This document shows, piece after piece, positions 34,987-45,355 of a DNA stretch of 61,733 bases. The stretch spans positions 1 through 61,733 of the forward strand of contig CALUMG010000013.1 of assembly GCA_944321705.1 (NCBI GenBank). The letters are read 5' to 3'. Numbering within the stretch: position 1 is the first letter of the stretch; every line of letters starts with the position of its first letter. The translations under genes and the position numbers were made by a program. This DNA is from an uncultured Muribaculaceae bacterium. Its GTDB lineage: Bacteria; Bacteroidota; Bacteroidia; Bacteroidales; Muribaculaceae. The notes beneath the pieces were generated by a model. The model did no database searches, was not told where the DNA came from, and saw only the letters and a program-made list of their open reading frames with translations.

Positions 34987-37497
34987 TTATTGTTTTTTAG
35001 CAGCTATTGCCGTGCGAGCATTGATGGCGATTGCGGCAATTACTGCCAAATATATGATTATTATCGCAATGTAGGCAAGAGTCTCGGTCACGGTCACCGA
35101 TTTTGGCTCGAATGCAAACTCCACCGTATGGCTTCCTGCCGGAATCCTTAAAGCCCTGAGCACATAGTTCACGCGCCCAATTTCGGCCTCTTGTCCGTCG
35201 ATGGTAGCCGTCCATCCCCACGGGAAGTATATTTCGGAGAATACAGCGAGTCCGCCATTGGCGGTATTGGCATGATATGTGAGTCGGTTAGGGGCGTAAG
35301 TCGTTTCAAATATCGTATCGCCCGGAGCCTTTTCAACCATGCCGGCGTTTCCAAGAGCATGTTCAAATTTCTTGTCGGCAACGGCTTGCGTGGCAGGATT
35401 GAAGTTGTCGAGGAATTGCATTTCTTCTGTCGGAGTATCGACATATTCAAGCGAGTTTACAAACCATGCGTTGCCCATTGCACCACGATTAAATTGCACG
35501 GTGGTGTCGCTTGCTATGAAATACCTTGTGTTTAGCATGTTGAGTACCGCCATGTTGCCTTGGCCTATCTGGTAGTCGATCAAGTCTTGGTATCTTGACA
35601 ATTTTGCGGCATGGTATCCTCCTATTGTCTTGTGGAAATAGGACGGCATTGCTTCGGCAAAATTCTGTATGTCATATACGCGATAGTTTTGAGTGGTGTC
35701 TTGTAATATTGCTTGGTCGGCCGGACGCATTGCAAATTGTTGCTGTCCGGCAGGTACCGGTTGTGTGAATGAATCGGTATTGAGATATCGCTTGTTGACG
35801 TTGTACAGGTCGAGCAGTATCACAATCCCTGTCAGGATGGCGGCTGTTGCGGCTTTTATCCTTCCTGTCATCATGACGAACAATATTCCCATTCCAAGGA
35901 TTATTATGATGAAACTACGCATTGCATCGGCCGAAATCATTGACGCCCTGACTTCTTCGACAGCGGCAAACAACGTCGGCAACTGCTGAGCCAGTCCTTG
36001 ATTGAGTAGTCCTTCTTTCTCGGATTGTGAGAATAAGTTGAACATGCCCGGGAACAGGTATATGAACAGGCACACGACGGCACATGCCCCCATTGTGATG
36101 AATATTGTCTTGGCATGGTTGCGTAGGAAGTCTTTTTCGGTTAATATCTTGTTGAGCGCGAGCATTGCCAGTAACGGGATGGTGAGTTCGGCCACGACAA
36201 GTATGCTTGATACCGTGCGGAATTTATTGTACATGGGGAAGTAGTCGATAAACAGGTCGGTGAACCACATCATGTTGTGTCCCCACGACAGCATGACGGT
36301 TATGATTGTAGCAATGAGCATGGCCCATTTCACAGGACCTTTTATCACAATGCATCCTATGATGAACAATGCCACTACGAGCGCGCCTGCATATACAGGG
36401 CCGTTGGTCATTGGCTGGTCACCGAAGTATTGAGGGAATTGCGACAAGTATTGGTAATCTTGTGGAGATATTTCTCCCTTTTGCAGCATTTCCTGAGCTT
36501 TTGGCGTTTCGGCAAGCGAAAGCATTATGTTAGAACCTTTTTCTGGTTTTATTGTGGCTCCTCCGTCGACATTAGGCACCATCAATGTGAATGTTTCCGA
36601 AATGCCGTAGCTCCAAGCCGTTATGTAATCCTTGTCGAGGCCGCCTTTAGTGGAATTTTCGCTTTGCGCGGCAATCTCCGAATGTCCGCCTCTGATGGTT
36701 TCTTTGCTGTATTGGTAAGTGTTATATAGATTTGGCGAATTGGCAAGCACGGCGAGGATGGCGGCAGCCAGCAGTGTGCCTGTTGCGATGCACCATTGTT
36801 TCATTTTGGCTTCGCGCTTGGCCTTCACGAGGTAGCCTATGGCGAGAGCGGCGATGAGGAACAAGAAATAGTAGGACATTTGAGGGTGGTTGGATGCTAT
36901 CTGCATTGCCGCAAATAGTGCAGCCACAGCCCCTCCTGCGAGGTAACGTCCACGATAACACCATATTATTCCGGCTATTGTAGGCGGAATATATGTGAGT
37001 GTGACAAATTTCCAAATGTGTCCGGCTCCTATCAGGATTATGAAATAGGAAGAGAAGCCGTAGGCAATTGCACCGATGAGGGCTGTGTACCACTTTACAC
37101 GGCAGGCGATGAGTAGGATGAAGAAACCGGCCATCATCATGAATAGCAAGTTAGCCGGTGAAGGCAGCCAAAGCCCATAAACGTCGCCAATCCACGACAA
37201 CAGCGCGCTGCTGCCATAAGAAGGGGAAATTTGGAACGTTGGCATTCCCGAGAACAGGGAGTTGGTCCATCGGGTGGTTTCTCCTGTCTGTTCCTTGAAT
37301 ACTTGTGCCTCATGACCCACGGCTGCACCTTGCATCATGTCGTGCTGACGCAGCACATTGCCTTCCATCGCGTCGGGGTAGAAATAGGCCAGCGAAATTG
37401 CAGCCATTGCAACGACGGCTATTATGTAATATAGCAGTTTCTTGCTTTTGAGGAATTTTGTCAACAAGTTTCCTTGTGAAGCATTTGTTTCGTCCAT
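34987..37497 (-). CDS. YfhO-family membrane protein
   Basis: An 836-residue inner-membrane protein with about 12-14 helices and a large non-membrane segment near the C-terminus (about 590-800) before a last helix. The pattern matches the YfhO family, GT-C-like membrane proteins tied in Bacillus and Listeria to glycosylation of lipoteichoic acid. In Bacteroidetes the acceptor is unknown. Family features include the early ALLSWIGDVYGLWLPSPANLL segment and the late LTYHANTANGGLAVFSEIYFPWGW strand region. Two possible -7 boxes (minus strand TATATTTG and TAACTTTG) lie 30-49 nt upstream. It leads a two-gene unit. Confidence 0.88.
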   Translation of the reverse strand: MDETNASQGNLLTKFLKSKKLLYYIIAVVAMAAISLAYFYPDAMEGNVLRQHDMMQGAAVGHEAQVFKEQTGETTRWTNSLFSGMPTFQISPSYGSSALLSWIGDVYGLWLPSPANLLFMMMAGFFILLIACRVKWYTALIGAIAYGFSSYFIILIGAGHIWKFVTLTYIPPTIAGIIWCYRGRYLAGGAVAALFAAMQIASNHPQMSYYFLFLIAALAIGYLVKAKREAKMKQWCIATGTLLAAAILAVLANSPNLYNTYQYSKETIRGGHSEIAAQSENSTKGGLDKDYITAWSYGISETFTLMVPNVDGGATIKPEKGSNIMLSLAETPKAQEMLQKGEISPQDYQYLSQFPQYFGDQPMTNGPVYAGALVVALFIIGCIVIKGPVKWAMLIATIITVMLSWGHNMMWFTDLFIDYFPMYNKFRTVSSILVVAELTIPLLAMLALNKILTEKDFLRNHAKTIFITMGACAVVCLFIYLFPGMFNLFSQSEKEGLLNQGLAQQLPTLFAAVEEVRASMISADAMRSFIIIILGMGILFVMMTGRIKAATAAILTGIVILLDLYNVNKRYLNTDSFTQPVPAGQQQFAMRPADQAILQDTTQNYRVYDIQNFAEAMPSYFHKTIGGYHAAKLSRYQDLIDYQIGQGNMAVLNMLNTRYFIASDTTVQFNRGAMGNAWFVNSLEYVDTPTEEMQFLDNFNPATQAVADKKFEHALGNAGMVEKAPGDTIFETTYAPNRLTYHANTANGGLAVFSEIYFPWGWTATIDGQEAEIGRVNYVLRALRIPAGSHTVEFAFEPKSVTVTETLAYIAIIIIYLAVIAAIAINARTAIAAKKQ

Positions 37498-37526
37498 AGT
37501 ATATGGTGTTTGTGCGATTTTGGCAT

Positions 37527-37546
37527 CAAAGTTACAAACAAATATA
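37527..37546 (-). promoter_or_regulatory. Candidate -7 boxes of the YfhO-like gene
   Basis: On the minus strand TATATTTG (37546-37539) and TAACTTTG (37534-37527) follow each other. Either could serve; neither has a clear -33 element. Confidence 0.4.
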
Positions 37547-37619
37547 CAATTCAGGAAATTGCAGTGTCCATATTAGGTGCAGATTAGCCCTTTTATGTCG
37601 AGTTGCAAGATATATTATA

Positions 37620-37660
37620 AAAAAACACCTGCAAGGGAGAGCCCTTGCAGGTGTTTTTTA
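37620..37660 (-). terminator. Terminator of the Oar-like receptor gene
   Basis: AAAAACACCTGCAAGGG pairs perfectly with CCCTTGCAGGTGTTTTT around an AGAG-type loop, with T runs on both sides. Confidence 0.88.
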
Positions 37661-37681
37661 GTATGTTGTTTTATTCTCAGC

Positions 37682-40600
37682 TTAGAATGTGATCTTTGCA
37701 CCGAATTGGATTTGCCATGCGCTACCGGTGGTAGTTTCAGGAGTCCAGCGGGTGTTTTCGATAAATTCTTCGTGAGATTCGGCATTTACTTGATATTCAA
37801 GTTTTTCACCTACTTTGCTTGTAGTTTGTAGGATTTGAACGTTGTCGTAGCTTGTCAAGCCCGAAGTGCGGTATGCGCCCCAAGTAGACTTGAACAAGTT
37901 GCCAATGTTGAGGACTGTAACGCTGAGTTGCAAGCCGTAGTTGCGTTGACCAATCTTGATGTCGTAGTCTTGAGCGTAACGGAAGTCGAAACGGTGCAAC
38001 CAAGGCATCAAGCCGGCATTGCGTTGAGCGTATTCGCCTTTGTGGTTCTTGAGGTACTTGTCGTTGTTGACATAGTTCCAGAAGTCTTCAGCTTGTTGTT
38101 GTGCAGAGTAAACTACTTCACCATTGTCTACCACGTCGACGAAGTTGAGTTCATCCTTGGTAGCAGGGATGTAGATGAGGTCGGAGTAGTTGCCGTCACC
38201 GTTCATGTCGTTGTAGTAAGTATAAGAGTAACGACCTTGAGGAGCACCTGTATAGAACAACGAGAATGTTGACTTCATGATGCCCGATTGCAATTCGTAA
38301 GACAAGTTACCTACGAGGCGGTGAGGTGTCGAGAACAAAGAGTAAGACAATTCAGGGTCGTTGAGCGAGTTAATCGCAACGTTGTTTTGCCATACTGATG
38401 CAGCTGAAGAACCAGGGTTGGCGGTCAAGTCCTTAGCCATTGAATAAGTGTAACCGAACGAACCAGTCAAACCGAAGTCAAGTTTCTTGGTCAACACGAA
38501 GTTGAACGAGTATTGATAACCTTTCTTGTCGCCGTTGGTCAACTTGATCACGGTGTTAGTTTTACTGTTTACGCGGTTGCCATAGATGGTGTTTCCGCTG
38601 CCATCGGTTGTGCGGCTGTTATCCCAGTAAACACGTCCCGGTTGATCTTCATACACGCCAATAGGATCGGCAAGGTTGATGTTCTTTTGTACAACGTTGT
38701 AGATATCGCGAGTGTACATTGCACCAACTGACAATTGGAAGTCGTAAGGCAATTGGATTTCGGCATTGATGCTCGAACGCCATACTTGCGGCAACTTGAA
38801 GTCAGGGTCTACGAATGCGATAGCACCCGGAACTGTTTCACCCGGAACCGACGGGAACATGTCGGGATATTGTTGAAGTGTTTCTTTCCAGTTAGGATTG
38901 TACTTGAAGTTGGCAGGCAATTGCTCGCGAGTGAATTCCACCATGTTTTGCATTTGTCCTGCATTTGTAGGCTGGTTGGTGAACCAAACGAAAGGAAGCA
39001 TACCAGTAAAGATACCTGTTCCACCGGTGATGATAATCTTGTCATCGCCGAGGACGTCCCAGTTGAAGCCTACGCGAGGCGACCAAAGAACTTTAGCCGA
39101 CGGCCATTTTGAAACATCCACACGTTCGCCGTTGAGGAATGTTTCGTTGGCGATAGCTTGGTTGCCGTTAAGGTCGTCAAAATATGTAGGAACATCGATA
39201 CGCAAGCCACCGGTCAAGCGGAAGTTAGGGTTGATTGTCCATTCATCTTGGATATACAAGCCTGTCATTCCGAAAGAAAGTTCAGCTCCCGGAGCAGTTT
39301 GTCCGTTGTATCCGTAAGTAATGCCATACAAAGCAGGTTGAGCCCCGTTCATGAAATCTTCCATTGAGTCATAGCGATAGTATCCGTAAGGAGCACGCAA
39401 GTAGGAGTTCATGAAATATTGGTATTCAAATGAGAAACCTGCTGTCAAGAAGTGGTTACCAAGGCTGATGTTTACATTGTCGACAATGCTTGCAACGTTG
39501 TTTTCAACTTTGTTGTAAGGAGTGAACAGTTCGGTACCGAATGTCATGTATTGACGGCCGTCTTTGTAAATGTCGACCATAGGCATGTCGTCACCCTTGG
39601 TGTTGCGAGCGTTTGAAATGTGTGTGTAAGTTGCGAGCAACTTGTTTTGAACATTGCTTGAAAGGCGACCGTTCCATTCGGCCGAGATTGAAGTCACGAC
39701 ATCGTTGAAACTATAGTTTGAGTTTCCAAATGCGAACGAGTCAATACTGTAACGGCCAGAGTTTGTACGAGTTATTACTGAAGAAGTAGAACTGATTGAC
39801 TGGTCATTCTTGGAGTTGACAGTGTTGAAACGAACAGAGATGTTGTGGTTTTGGTTGATGTTCCAGTCAACACGCGCCATCAACTTCCAGTTTTCACTTT
39901 GGAACGGGTCAAATGCAGAGTATTGTCCCGGATCGTAGTTGTAGTTTTTGCGCAGGAAGTTGCTCATTGTTTCGAGGTCGGCGTAGGTAGTGCGCGAAAT
40001 GTGGTTTGCGCTGTTGCTTTCACCATCGGTACTTGGTTTCCAGAGGATACCCGGTTCCTGGCTCTTTTCATATTCTGCGCTGACGAAGAAGAAGAGCTTG
40101 TTTTTCAATATAGGACCACCCAAAGTCAAGCCGTACATCTGTGAGCGGTAGGTATCAAAGTTTGTGATGGAATTTTCGCCAATGTGGCTTCCTGCCCAAC
40201 CATCAGGTTTCTGGTAGGTGTAAACCGAACCTTTGAATTCGTTAGTACCGCTTTTTGTAACAGCGTTGATTGAAGCACCGGTGAAACTTGAATATTTCAC
40301 GTCGAACGGAGAAACGTTGACGCTGATTTCCTCGATTGCGTCGAGCGAGATTGGCTGAGCGTCACCGCTTGGGAAGTTGTTTGTGTTCAAACCAAAACGG
40401 TTGTTGAGAGAAGCACCGTCGATGGTCACGTTGTTGTAACGTCCGTCACGACCGGCAAACGAGTTGCTACTGCCTGCAAAAGGCGACAACTTGGTGAAGT
40501 CGTCGATACTGCGGTTGATAGTAGGCAACGTTTCGATTTGGCGTTGGCTCACGGCTGTGTTTGTGCCGAGCTGTTCGCTTGGACGGTTGGCTGTTACTAC

Positions 40601-40954
40601 AACTTCATCGAGCATCTCAGAAGTCTCTTCGAGATACACGTTAAGGATGTAATTTTCACCTAATCGCAGATTAATACCCTCGAAGATGGCCTTTTTGTAG
40701 CCGATGTAGTTTACTTCGACGGTATAAGGGCCGCCTGTACGGAGTCCTTGCAAGTTGAAAGAACCTTCTTCGTTAGTGGCTATGACATAGTCAGACCCTG
40801 AAGGCTCATGCTTTACATAGACTGTGGCACCAATTACAGGCTCTTCACCGGCAAGCACTTTCCCTTGCATGCTTGAGGTGGTAACCTGAGCATTCATGAT
40901 TGCAACAAACATCAAGAGTAATGTTGCGACATAAAAACGCTTGATTTTTCCCAT
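37682..40954 (-). CDS. Oar-like TonB-dependent receptor
   Basis: A 1090-residue outer-membrane protein. Signal peptide to about residue 22 (IMNAQ), then a carboxypeptidase-regulatory domain (MQGKVLAGEEPVIGATVYV, NLQGLRTGGPYTVEVNYIGY), the LDEVVVTANRPSEQLG link, a plug (LPTINRSIDDFTKLSPFAG, GGRDGRYNNVTIDGA-like segment, AVTKSGTNEFKGSVY) and a long barrel ending FGAKITF. This is the Oar/OmpA-related receptor type with no SusD partner. The coding sequence looks enriched in AAC, TAC and GGT codons, which suggests high expression. Strong terminator below, single gene. Substrate unknown. Confidence 0.88.
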   Translation of the reverse strand: MGKIKRFYVATLLLMFVAIMNAQVTTSSMQGKVLAGEEPVIGATVYVKHEPSGSDYVIATNEEGSFNLQGLRTGGPYTVEVNYIGYKKAIFEGINLRLGENYILNVYLEETSEMLDEVVVTANRPSEQLGTNTAVSQRQIETLPTINRSIDDFTKLSPFAGSSNSFAGRDGRYNNVTIDGASLNNRFGLNTNNFPSGDAQPISLDAIEEISVNVSPFDVKYSSFTGASINAVTKSGTNEFKGSVYTYQKPDGWAGSHIGENSITNFDTYRSQMYGLTLGGPILKNKLFFFVSAEYEKSQEPGILWKPSTDGESNSANHISRTTYADLETMSNFLRKNYNYDPGQYSAFDPFQSENWKLMARVDWNINQNHNISVRFNTVNSKNDQSISSTSSVITRTNSGRYSIDSFAFGNSNYSFNDVVTSISAEWNGRLSSNVQNKLLATYTHISNARNTKGDDMPMVDIYKDGRQYMTFGTELFTPYNKVENNVASIVDNVNISLGNHFLTAGFSFEYQYFMNSYLRAPYGYYRYDSMEDFMNGAQPALYGITYGYNGQTAPGAELSFGMTGLYIQDEWTINPNFRLTGGLRIDVPTYFDDLNGNQAIANETFLNGERVDVSKWPSAKVLWSPRVGFNWDVLGDDKIIITGGTGIFTGMLPFVWFTNQPTNAGQMQNMVEFTREQLPANFKYNPNWKETLQQYPDMFPSVPGETVPGAIAFVDPDFKLPQVWRSSINAEIQLPYDFQLSVGAMYTRDIYNVVQKNINLADPIGVYEDQPGRVYWDNSRTTDGSGNTIYGNRVNSKTNTVIKLTNGDKKGYQYSFNFVLTKKLDFGLTGSFGYTYSMAKDLTANPGSSAASVWQNNVAINSLNDPELSYSLFSTPHRLVGNLSYELQSGIMKSTFSLFYTGAPQGRYSYTYYNDMNGDGNYSDLIYIPATKDELNFVDVVDNGEVVYSAQQQAEDFWNYVNNDKYLKNHKGEYAQRNAGLMPWLHRFDFRYAQDYDIKIGQRNYGLQLSVTVLNIGNLFKSTWGAYRTSGLTSYDNVQILQTTSKVGEKLEYQVNAESHEEFIENTRWTPETTTGSAWQIQFGAKITF

Positions 40955-40995
40955 AAAGTTTAAAAATTTTGGTAAATGATTTATTTAATCGCCTA

Positions 40996-41003
40996 CAAAG
41001 GTA
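40996..41003 (-). promoter_or_regulatory. -7 box of the Oar-like receptor gene
   Basis: Minus strand TACCTTTG, 42 nt before the ATG at 40954. The adjoining 41004-41194 is AT-rich with no gene seen. Confidence 0.5.
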
Positions 41004-41194
41004 CGCACTATATTTTAAACTTTTGTAACAAAATTATTACAATTTTGTTTAACGGGCGTTTTTCAAGCCATCAAAACAGGCCTTTTCAGGATAAAAACAA
41101 GCATTTGAATTATTGTTTTTAATGCTGTTATGGTGCTTGTTTATAGATGTTTACGTTGTGGTATGGCCGTTGGAAGCAACAAGGGTTATAAAAT

Positions 41195-42532
41195 TTATAT
41201 TTTTTTGCCTTTCCATCGCCCACTGCGCAGGTAGAGCAGTGAAAATGCCACTATGAACAAGCCATAAACATGCTCGGATGTCCAGCATAGTGCCACATCG
41301 ACTTTCATCCATCCTATTATGATGCTGCAATATAGCACATAAATGACAAGTGTCATCATTTCAAGAATGAATGCCATGCGCGTGTTGCCTGTTCCGGAAA
41401 TCGACTGGAAGCATATTTGGGCAGGAACGGTGAAAATGTAGGATGAACACAGTACCCACAGCGAAGCCACTGCACCGTCGATAAGATTCGGAATGTCGGT
41501 GTAAATGCTGAGTATCAGTGTGGGGAATGCTAAGAAAATGATGATTGGCACCAATATCGACAGATAGGCGAGCCGCAAGTGCTGCTTGATGGTAGGGATG
41601 ACGCTTTCGGTCTTGCCCGAGCCTATCAAGTTGCTGACGAGCGAGCTGCATGTGGCCGCAAATGCCGATATTATCATGAACAACAGACCTGAAATGCTGC
41701 GTATTATGTTGGTTATGGCAAGCGGTTCTTTGCCAAGGTGCTCTATGAACAAGAAGAAAAGGAACCATGTGGACAGTGATATGAAACTTTGGACCATTGT
41801 CCAGAATGATACCGGGAAAATTTTCTTGAGCGTTGTGAAATGAAATCGTGCCGGGCGATTGAGCGCGTATTTGCGACAATCTATGCGTCGAGAGGTGTAA
41901 ATGACAAAGAATATGAGTGAAACCATCTCGGCCAGTGTGGAGCCGAGCGCGGCACCTCCGATGCCCATTGCAGGGAAACCGAATTTTCCGAAAATCAAGA
42001 CGTAATTGAACACGACATTCGACAGAACCATTACTACTGAGTTGAGCGTCAATGTCTTGGTGTGGGTGCTGCTTATGTAGAAAGCTCTGAACATGGCAGC
42101 GGCAAATGCAAAGAAGAGACCGTAGATGCGCCATTCTATGTAGCTCTCGGCTGCTTGATATATATCGGGGTCGGAAATCATTGCCCCGAGCAATTGCGGC
42201 GAGAACGCAGTGGTGGCGGTGAATGCCACTAAGGCAAGCGCCATGAGGAAATATAGGCCATGATAAAACACGACACCCATTTTCTCGTATTCTTGCTCAC
42301 CGTTGCGTCGAGCCATGATGATTTGCGCTCCGGTAGTGAATCCGAATCCGAGCATGAAAATCACCACATAGTAGACACCGGCAAGGGCCGATGCCCCAAG
42401 CTCCACTTCGCCCACATGGCCGAGGAAGATGGTGTCGGTTACTCCTATCATTTGCTCCATGACAAGGCTTATGAGGCAAGGATAGGCTATTTCCCAGATT
42501 TCTTTGTTGGTATATACTGTTTTTGCCGCCAT
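41195..42532 (-). CDS. MATE-family efflux transporter
   Basis: A 445-residue membrane protein with about 12 helices and two MatE halves. The N-terminal VYTNKEIWEIAYPCLISLVMEQM and DTIFLGHVGEVELGASAL, and the inner GFTTGAQIIMARRNGEQEYEKMG, are typical of Bacteroidetes MATE proteins. It is a different branch from the transporter at 13606. It presumably exports drugs or metabolites using an ion gradient. It is preceded by MarC 92 nt upstream on the same strand, with its own possible promoter between. Confidence 0.9.
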   Translation of the reverse strand: MAAKTVYTNKEIWEIAYPCLISLVMEQMIGVTDTIFLGHVGEVELGASALAGVYYVVIFMLGFGFTTGAQIIMARRNGEQEYEKMGVVFYHGLYFLMALALVAFTATTAFSPQLLGAMISDPDIYQAAESYIEWRIYGLFFAFAAAMFRAFYISSTHTKTLTLNSVVMVLSNVVFNYVLIFGKFGFPAMGIGGAALGSTLAEMVSLIFFVIYTSRRIDCRKYALNRPARFHFTTLKKIFPVSFWTMVQSFISLSTWFLFFLFIEHLGKEPLAITNIIRSISGLLFMIISAFAATCSSLVSNLIGSGKTESVIPTIKQHLRLAYLSILVPIIIFLAFPTLILSIYTDIPNLIDGAVASLWVLCSSYIFTVPAQICFQSISGTGNTRMAFILEMMTLVIYVLYCSIIIGWMKVDVALCWTSEHVYGLFIVAFSLLYLRSGRWKGKKI

Positions 42533-42551
42533 AACTGTGTGATTCGGACTG

Positions 42552-42559
42552 CAAAATTA
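42552..42559 (-). promoter_or_regulatory. -7 box of the second MATE gene
   Basis: Minus strand TAATTTTG, 19 nt before the ATG at 42532. No good -33 element. Confidence 0.4.
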
Positions 42560-42624
42560 GTATAAAAACGTAACAAAAAGAAAAAACCTGTCGAGATGCA
42601 TCACCGTCAATGGCCGCGAAATTA

Positions 42625-43272
42625 TTACCCGGCCACTGCCCGGCTGATGATGTCGGTGAGGATGGGACGCATGCCGCTGATGAAGCATTCCACGGCGATT
42701 ACCATCAAAATCAGACCCATCAACCGCATTATCACGTTATTGCCGGTTTTACCAAGGATGCGCAGCAATGACGTGGATGCGCACAGGATGACAAACGACA
42801 CTAAGCTTGTGAAGACAATGACGCCGAGCATCACCATTTTTGAAATATTGTCGGGAGCATCCTGCATCAGTGTTATGACGGTCGCAATGGCTCCGGGGCC
42901 GCAGAGCAGCGGGATAGCAAGCGGAGTGACGGTGATGTTGTCGCTGTAGGAGCCACGTTCCGAATCGTTCATTTTCATGTTTGTGAGACGAGCTTGCAGC
43001 ATGTCGTAGCCGATTTTGAAGATTATTATGCCACCGACGATGCGGAACCCGTTGGTGGAGATACCGAAAAACTGGAAGAGGAATTTGCCCGACACGGCAA
43101 ACAGGAGCAGCAACAGGCATGTCACCGTGCATGCCTTGAAGGCGATGCGACGGCGTTCACTGTTCTTCAATCCGTCGGTCATTTCAAGGAAGACGGGCAT
43201 CACGCCAAGAGGATCCATAAGGGTGAATAGCGACGTGAAGGCTATCACGGCATAGGTGAAAATATTGTCCAT
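42625..43272 (-). CDS. MarC-family integral membrane protein
   Basis: A 215-residue protein with six hydrophobic helices. The family marks are FTLMDPLGVMPVFLEMT at the N-terminus, FRIVGGIIIFKIGYDML in the middle, and TPLAIPLLCGPGAIATVITLM in the second half, where the two DPLG/GPGA motifs reflect an internal repeat. MarC was once tied to multidrug resistance, but its function is unknown. The ATG at 43272 is chosen; the open frame extends 64 codons upstream across the SusD terminator region, which is not credible coding. Confidence 0.88.
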   Translation of the reverse strand: MDNIFTYAVIAFTSLFTLMDPLGVMPVFLEMTDGLKNSERRRIAFKACTVTCLLLLLFAVSGKFLFQFFGISTNGFRIVGGIIIFKIGYDMLQARLTNMKMNDSERGSYSDNITVTPLAIPLLCGPGAIATVITLMQDAPDNISKMVMLGVIVFTSLVSFVILCASTSLLRILGKTGNNVIMRLMGLILMVIAVECFISGMRPILTDIISRAVAG

Positions 43273-43341
43273 GACATTATTGCGTGAAAAACATCCGTTA
43301 CCCGACAATGCAAAATGAGTGCCACACTCGCGATTTGGCAC

Positions 43342-43378
43342 AAAAAAAGAGGATGCACCCGGAAGTGCATCCTCAAAA
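43342..43378 (-). terminator. Terminator of the second SusC/SusD operon
   Basis: GAGGATGCAC (43349-43358) pairs perfectly with GTGCATCCTC (43365-43374). On the minus strand it ends in a run of seven T. Confidence 0.88.
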
Positions 43379-43403
43379 GAGAATCCTATGTCTTGTTTAG
43401 GTA

Positions 43404-45323
43404 TTATTCTTGGGTTGAATCCCACCAAACCGGCAATGTGCAGATTTGACGAGAAGTGTACCATGCACCACCGTCGGTCGGCAATTCGAGAGCTCCCGGT
43501 ACTTCGGTTCCGATTGCCTCAAGGTTTGCGTAGTTGTAGTTGGTTTCATAAGAAGCCTGACCCCAGCGGCGTGGCAACTTGTCTTGCGGCAAGTAGTCCC
43601 AATAAGTAGGAGTGTTGTTGTATTCATAAGGCTTGTTCCAACCAAGGAATACGTTAGGATCCCAGTCGTAGCGACGCATGTCGTTCCACAATTCAAGAGA
43701 GTATAGCATTGCAATCTGCTTCTGAGTCATGATGTGTCCGATAGACAAGTCGCCAGAGGTTCCGATACCGTTGTTCAAGAAGTTGTCGATGTCTTCTTGT
43801 GCCATCGGAGTGAATGACGGGCAGTCTTCAAGGTTGTCGTTATCCGACACCCATGCTTTGAGTTGGTCGTTCACAAAGTCGATGTTGGCCTTGATACCGT
43901 TCTTGTAAGCTTCGAAGGCACCGCCCTTGTCACCTTTCTTGAACAATACTTCTGCACGGATGAAGCAAGCTTCAGCGTAAGAAGCCATTACAGTCGGAGT
44001 GTTAGGACGAACATGGAATGTTCCGCTTATTGCAGTAGCATCGTCGGAAGTGTCATAGCGATACAGCAAGTCAACATAGCCGTTGTAACCTTCACTACCG
44101 CTGCGTACTTGCACATAAACAGTGTCACCTACACGTTCGGCAATCGTGGTGTTGCAATACTTGCTTCTTGGAGGAATTACTACAGTGGATGTTCCACCTT
44201 GTCCCGTCACCTCAAGAGTGACCTTGTCAGTGTAGGAAGCATTGAACGATACGGTGAAAGGACCGCTGTTGCTCAAGATGTTGGTGTTAATCACGTCAAC
44301 ACCGAGAGAGCGACGCCACAAGCCATCTTCCGACCACTTGAGTCCTTCGGGAGAGTTGGCCGATTTTTGTGAGCGGGTCCAAGGAATGAACTTGTCGGCA
44401 CGAGGGTCTTCAACACCGTAGCCCTTGAAGTTGGTAAGCAATTCGCATAGCCAGTTGGAAACGTAGTAGTTGCTGTTCATTCCGACGCAAGAGAACATTG
44501 CCGAGTAGTCGACAGTTTCGTTCCATCCTTGAACGTCGTGAGTGTTGCCGTTGGTATCGGTGTGCTTGATCAACGTGTTGTCGGCATTGCTTTGTTGAGC
44601 GAGGTCAAGGCAACGCAGGATTTCATCCGGGTCATATTTGCCTTCTTTGTAGCTACCTTGTTGCTTCTTTGACAAGTGGTTCAACCAGCGAGCCTTGAGG
44701 AGGTAGCACATTTTGAGCCAGCGGTCGGTGCTTCCGCCGTTCCAGCTGTCGCCCACAGCAAGAGTCTTTGCATTGGGCTCTTGGTCGCGTTGGAAAAGTT
44801 CGATGGCTTCTTCAAGCTCGGAGACGCATCCGAGGAATATTTCCTTGCCGGTGTTGTAGGTCGGGGCAACTGATTCTCCGAGAGCCTCTTCGTAAGGAAG
44901 TTCACCGAAAATGTCGGTCATTTCCATGAATCCGAAAGCGCGCATGAACTTGGCAACGGCAGCATAGTGGTAAGCACCATCTTCCATAGCTTTGTCGTAC
45001 ATGCTCTGCAAGTTACTTGCACAAGGCACGAGGAACCATTGCTGGCAGTTTGCAGCACGGTTGCTTGCTCCGAAATTCCATTTGGTAGCACCGCCTTCAC
45101 GAGCATTTGTACCGACAACCAATCCGCAATAGTAATCGATGTTGCTGGCGGTAATCATGTAACCGTGTTCAAGGTAGAACTGGTTCCAAGGCAGGCGGTA
45201 GTAATATGCCGCATCCTCCGAGGTCGGAGTATTCGGGTTCTGGTTAATGTCGAGCCAGTCGTTGCAAGAAACGAGCGACAGGCAAGCCACCATTCCTAAA
45301 GATAACTTTTTATATAGTTTCAT
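43404..45323 (-). CDS. SusD/RagB-family lipoprotein (SusD-like type 2)
   Basis: A 639-residue surface lipoprotein, lipobox SLVSC with Cys20, followed by NDWLDINQNPNTPT, a start typical of the SusD-like type 2 (PF12771) branch. A helical core includes YHYAAVAKFMRAFGFMEMTDIFGELPYEEAL and, near the end, MTQKQIAMLYSLELWNDMRRYDW. Residues about 335-430 form an inserted beta-rich stretch (GPFTVSFNASYTDKVTLEV ... YVQVRSGSEGYNGYVDLLY). It is 32 nt after its SusC partner. No glycosidase or protease is linked, so the nutrient cannot be told. Confidence 0.93.
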   Translation of the reverse strand: MKLYKKLSLGMVACLSLVSCNDWLDINQNPNTPTSEDAAYYYRLPWNQFYLEHGYMITASNIDYYCGLVVGTNAREGGATKWNFGASNRAANCQQWFLVPCASNLQSMYDKAMEDGAYHYAAVAKFMRAFGFMEMTDIFGELPYEEALGESVAPTYNTGKEIFLGCVSELEEAIELFQRDQEPNAKTLAVGDSWNGGSTDRWLKMCYLLKARWLNHLSKKQQGSYKEGKYDPDEILRCLDLAQQSNADNTLIKHTDTNGNTHDVQGWNETVDYSAMFSCVGMNSNYYVSNWLCELLTNFKGYGVEDPRADKFIPWTRSQKSANSPEGLKWSEDGLWRRSLGVDVINTNILSNSGPFTVSFNASYTDKVTLEVTGQGGTSTVVIPPRSKYCNTTIAERVGDTVYVQVRSGSEGYNGYVDLLYRYDTSDDATAISGTFHVRPNTPTVMASYAEACFIRAEVLFKKGDKGGAFEAYKNGIKANIDFVNDQLKAWVSDNDNLEDCPSFTPMAQEDIDNFLNNGIGTSGDLSIGHIMTQKQIAMLYSLELWNDMRRYDWDPNVFLGWNKPYEYNNTPTYWDYLPQDKLPRRWGQASYETNYNYANLEAIGTEVPGALELPTDGGAWYTSRQICTLPVWWDSTQE

Positions 45324-45355
45324 ATTATTTTAGTATTTAAGAGTGACACAAGAAA

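Noticed and set aside
43273..43464. 64-codon N-terminal extension of the MarC protein
   Set aside because: It overlaps the SusD terminator and lacks MarC homology; the usual MarC start is the ATG at 43272.
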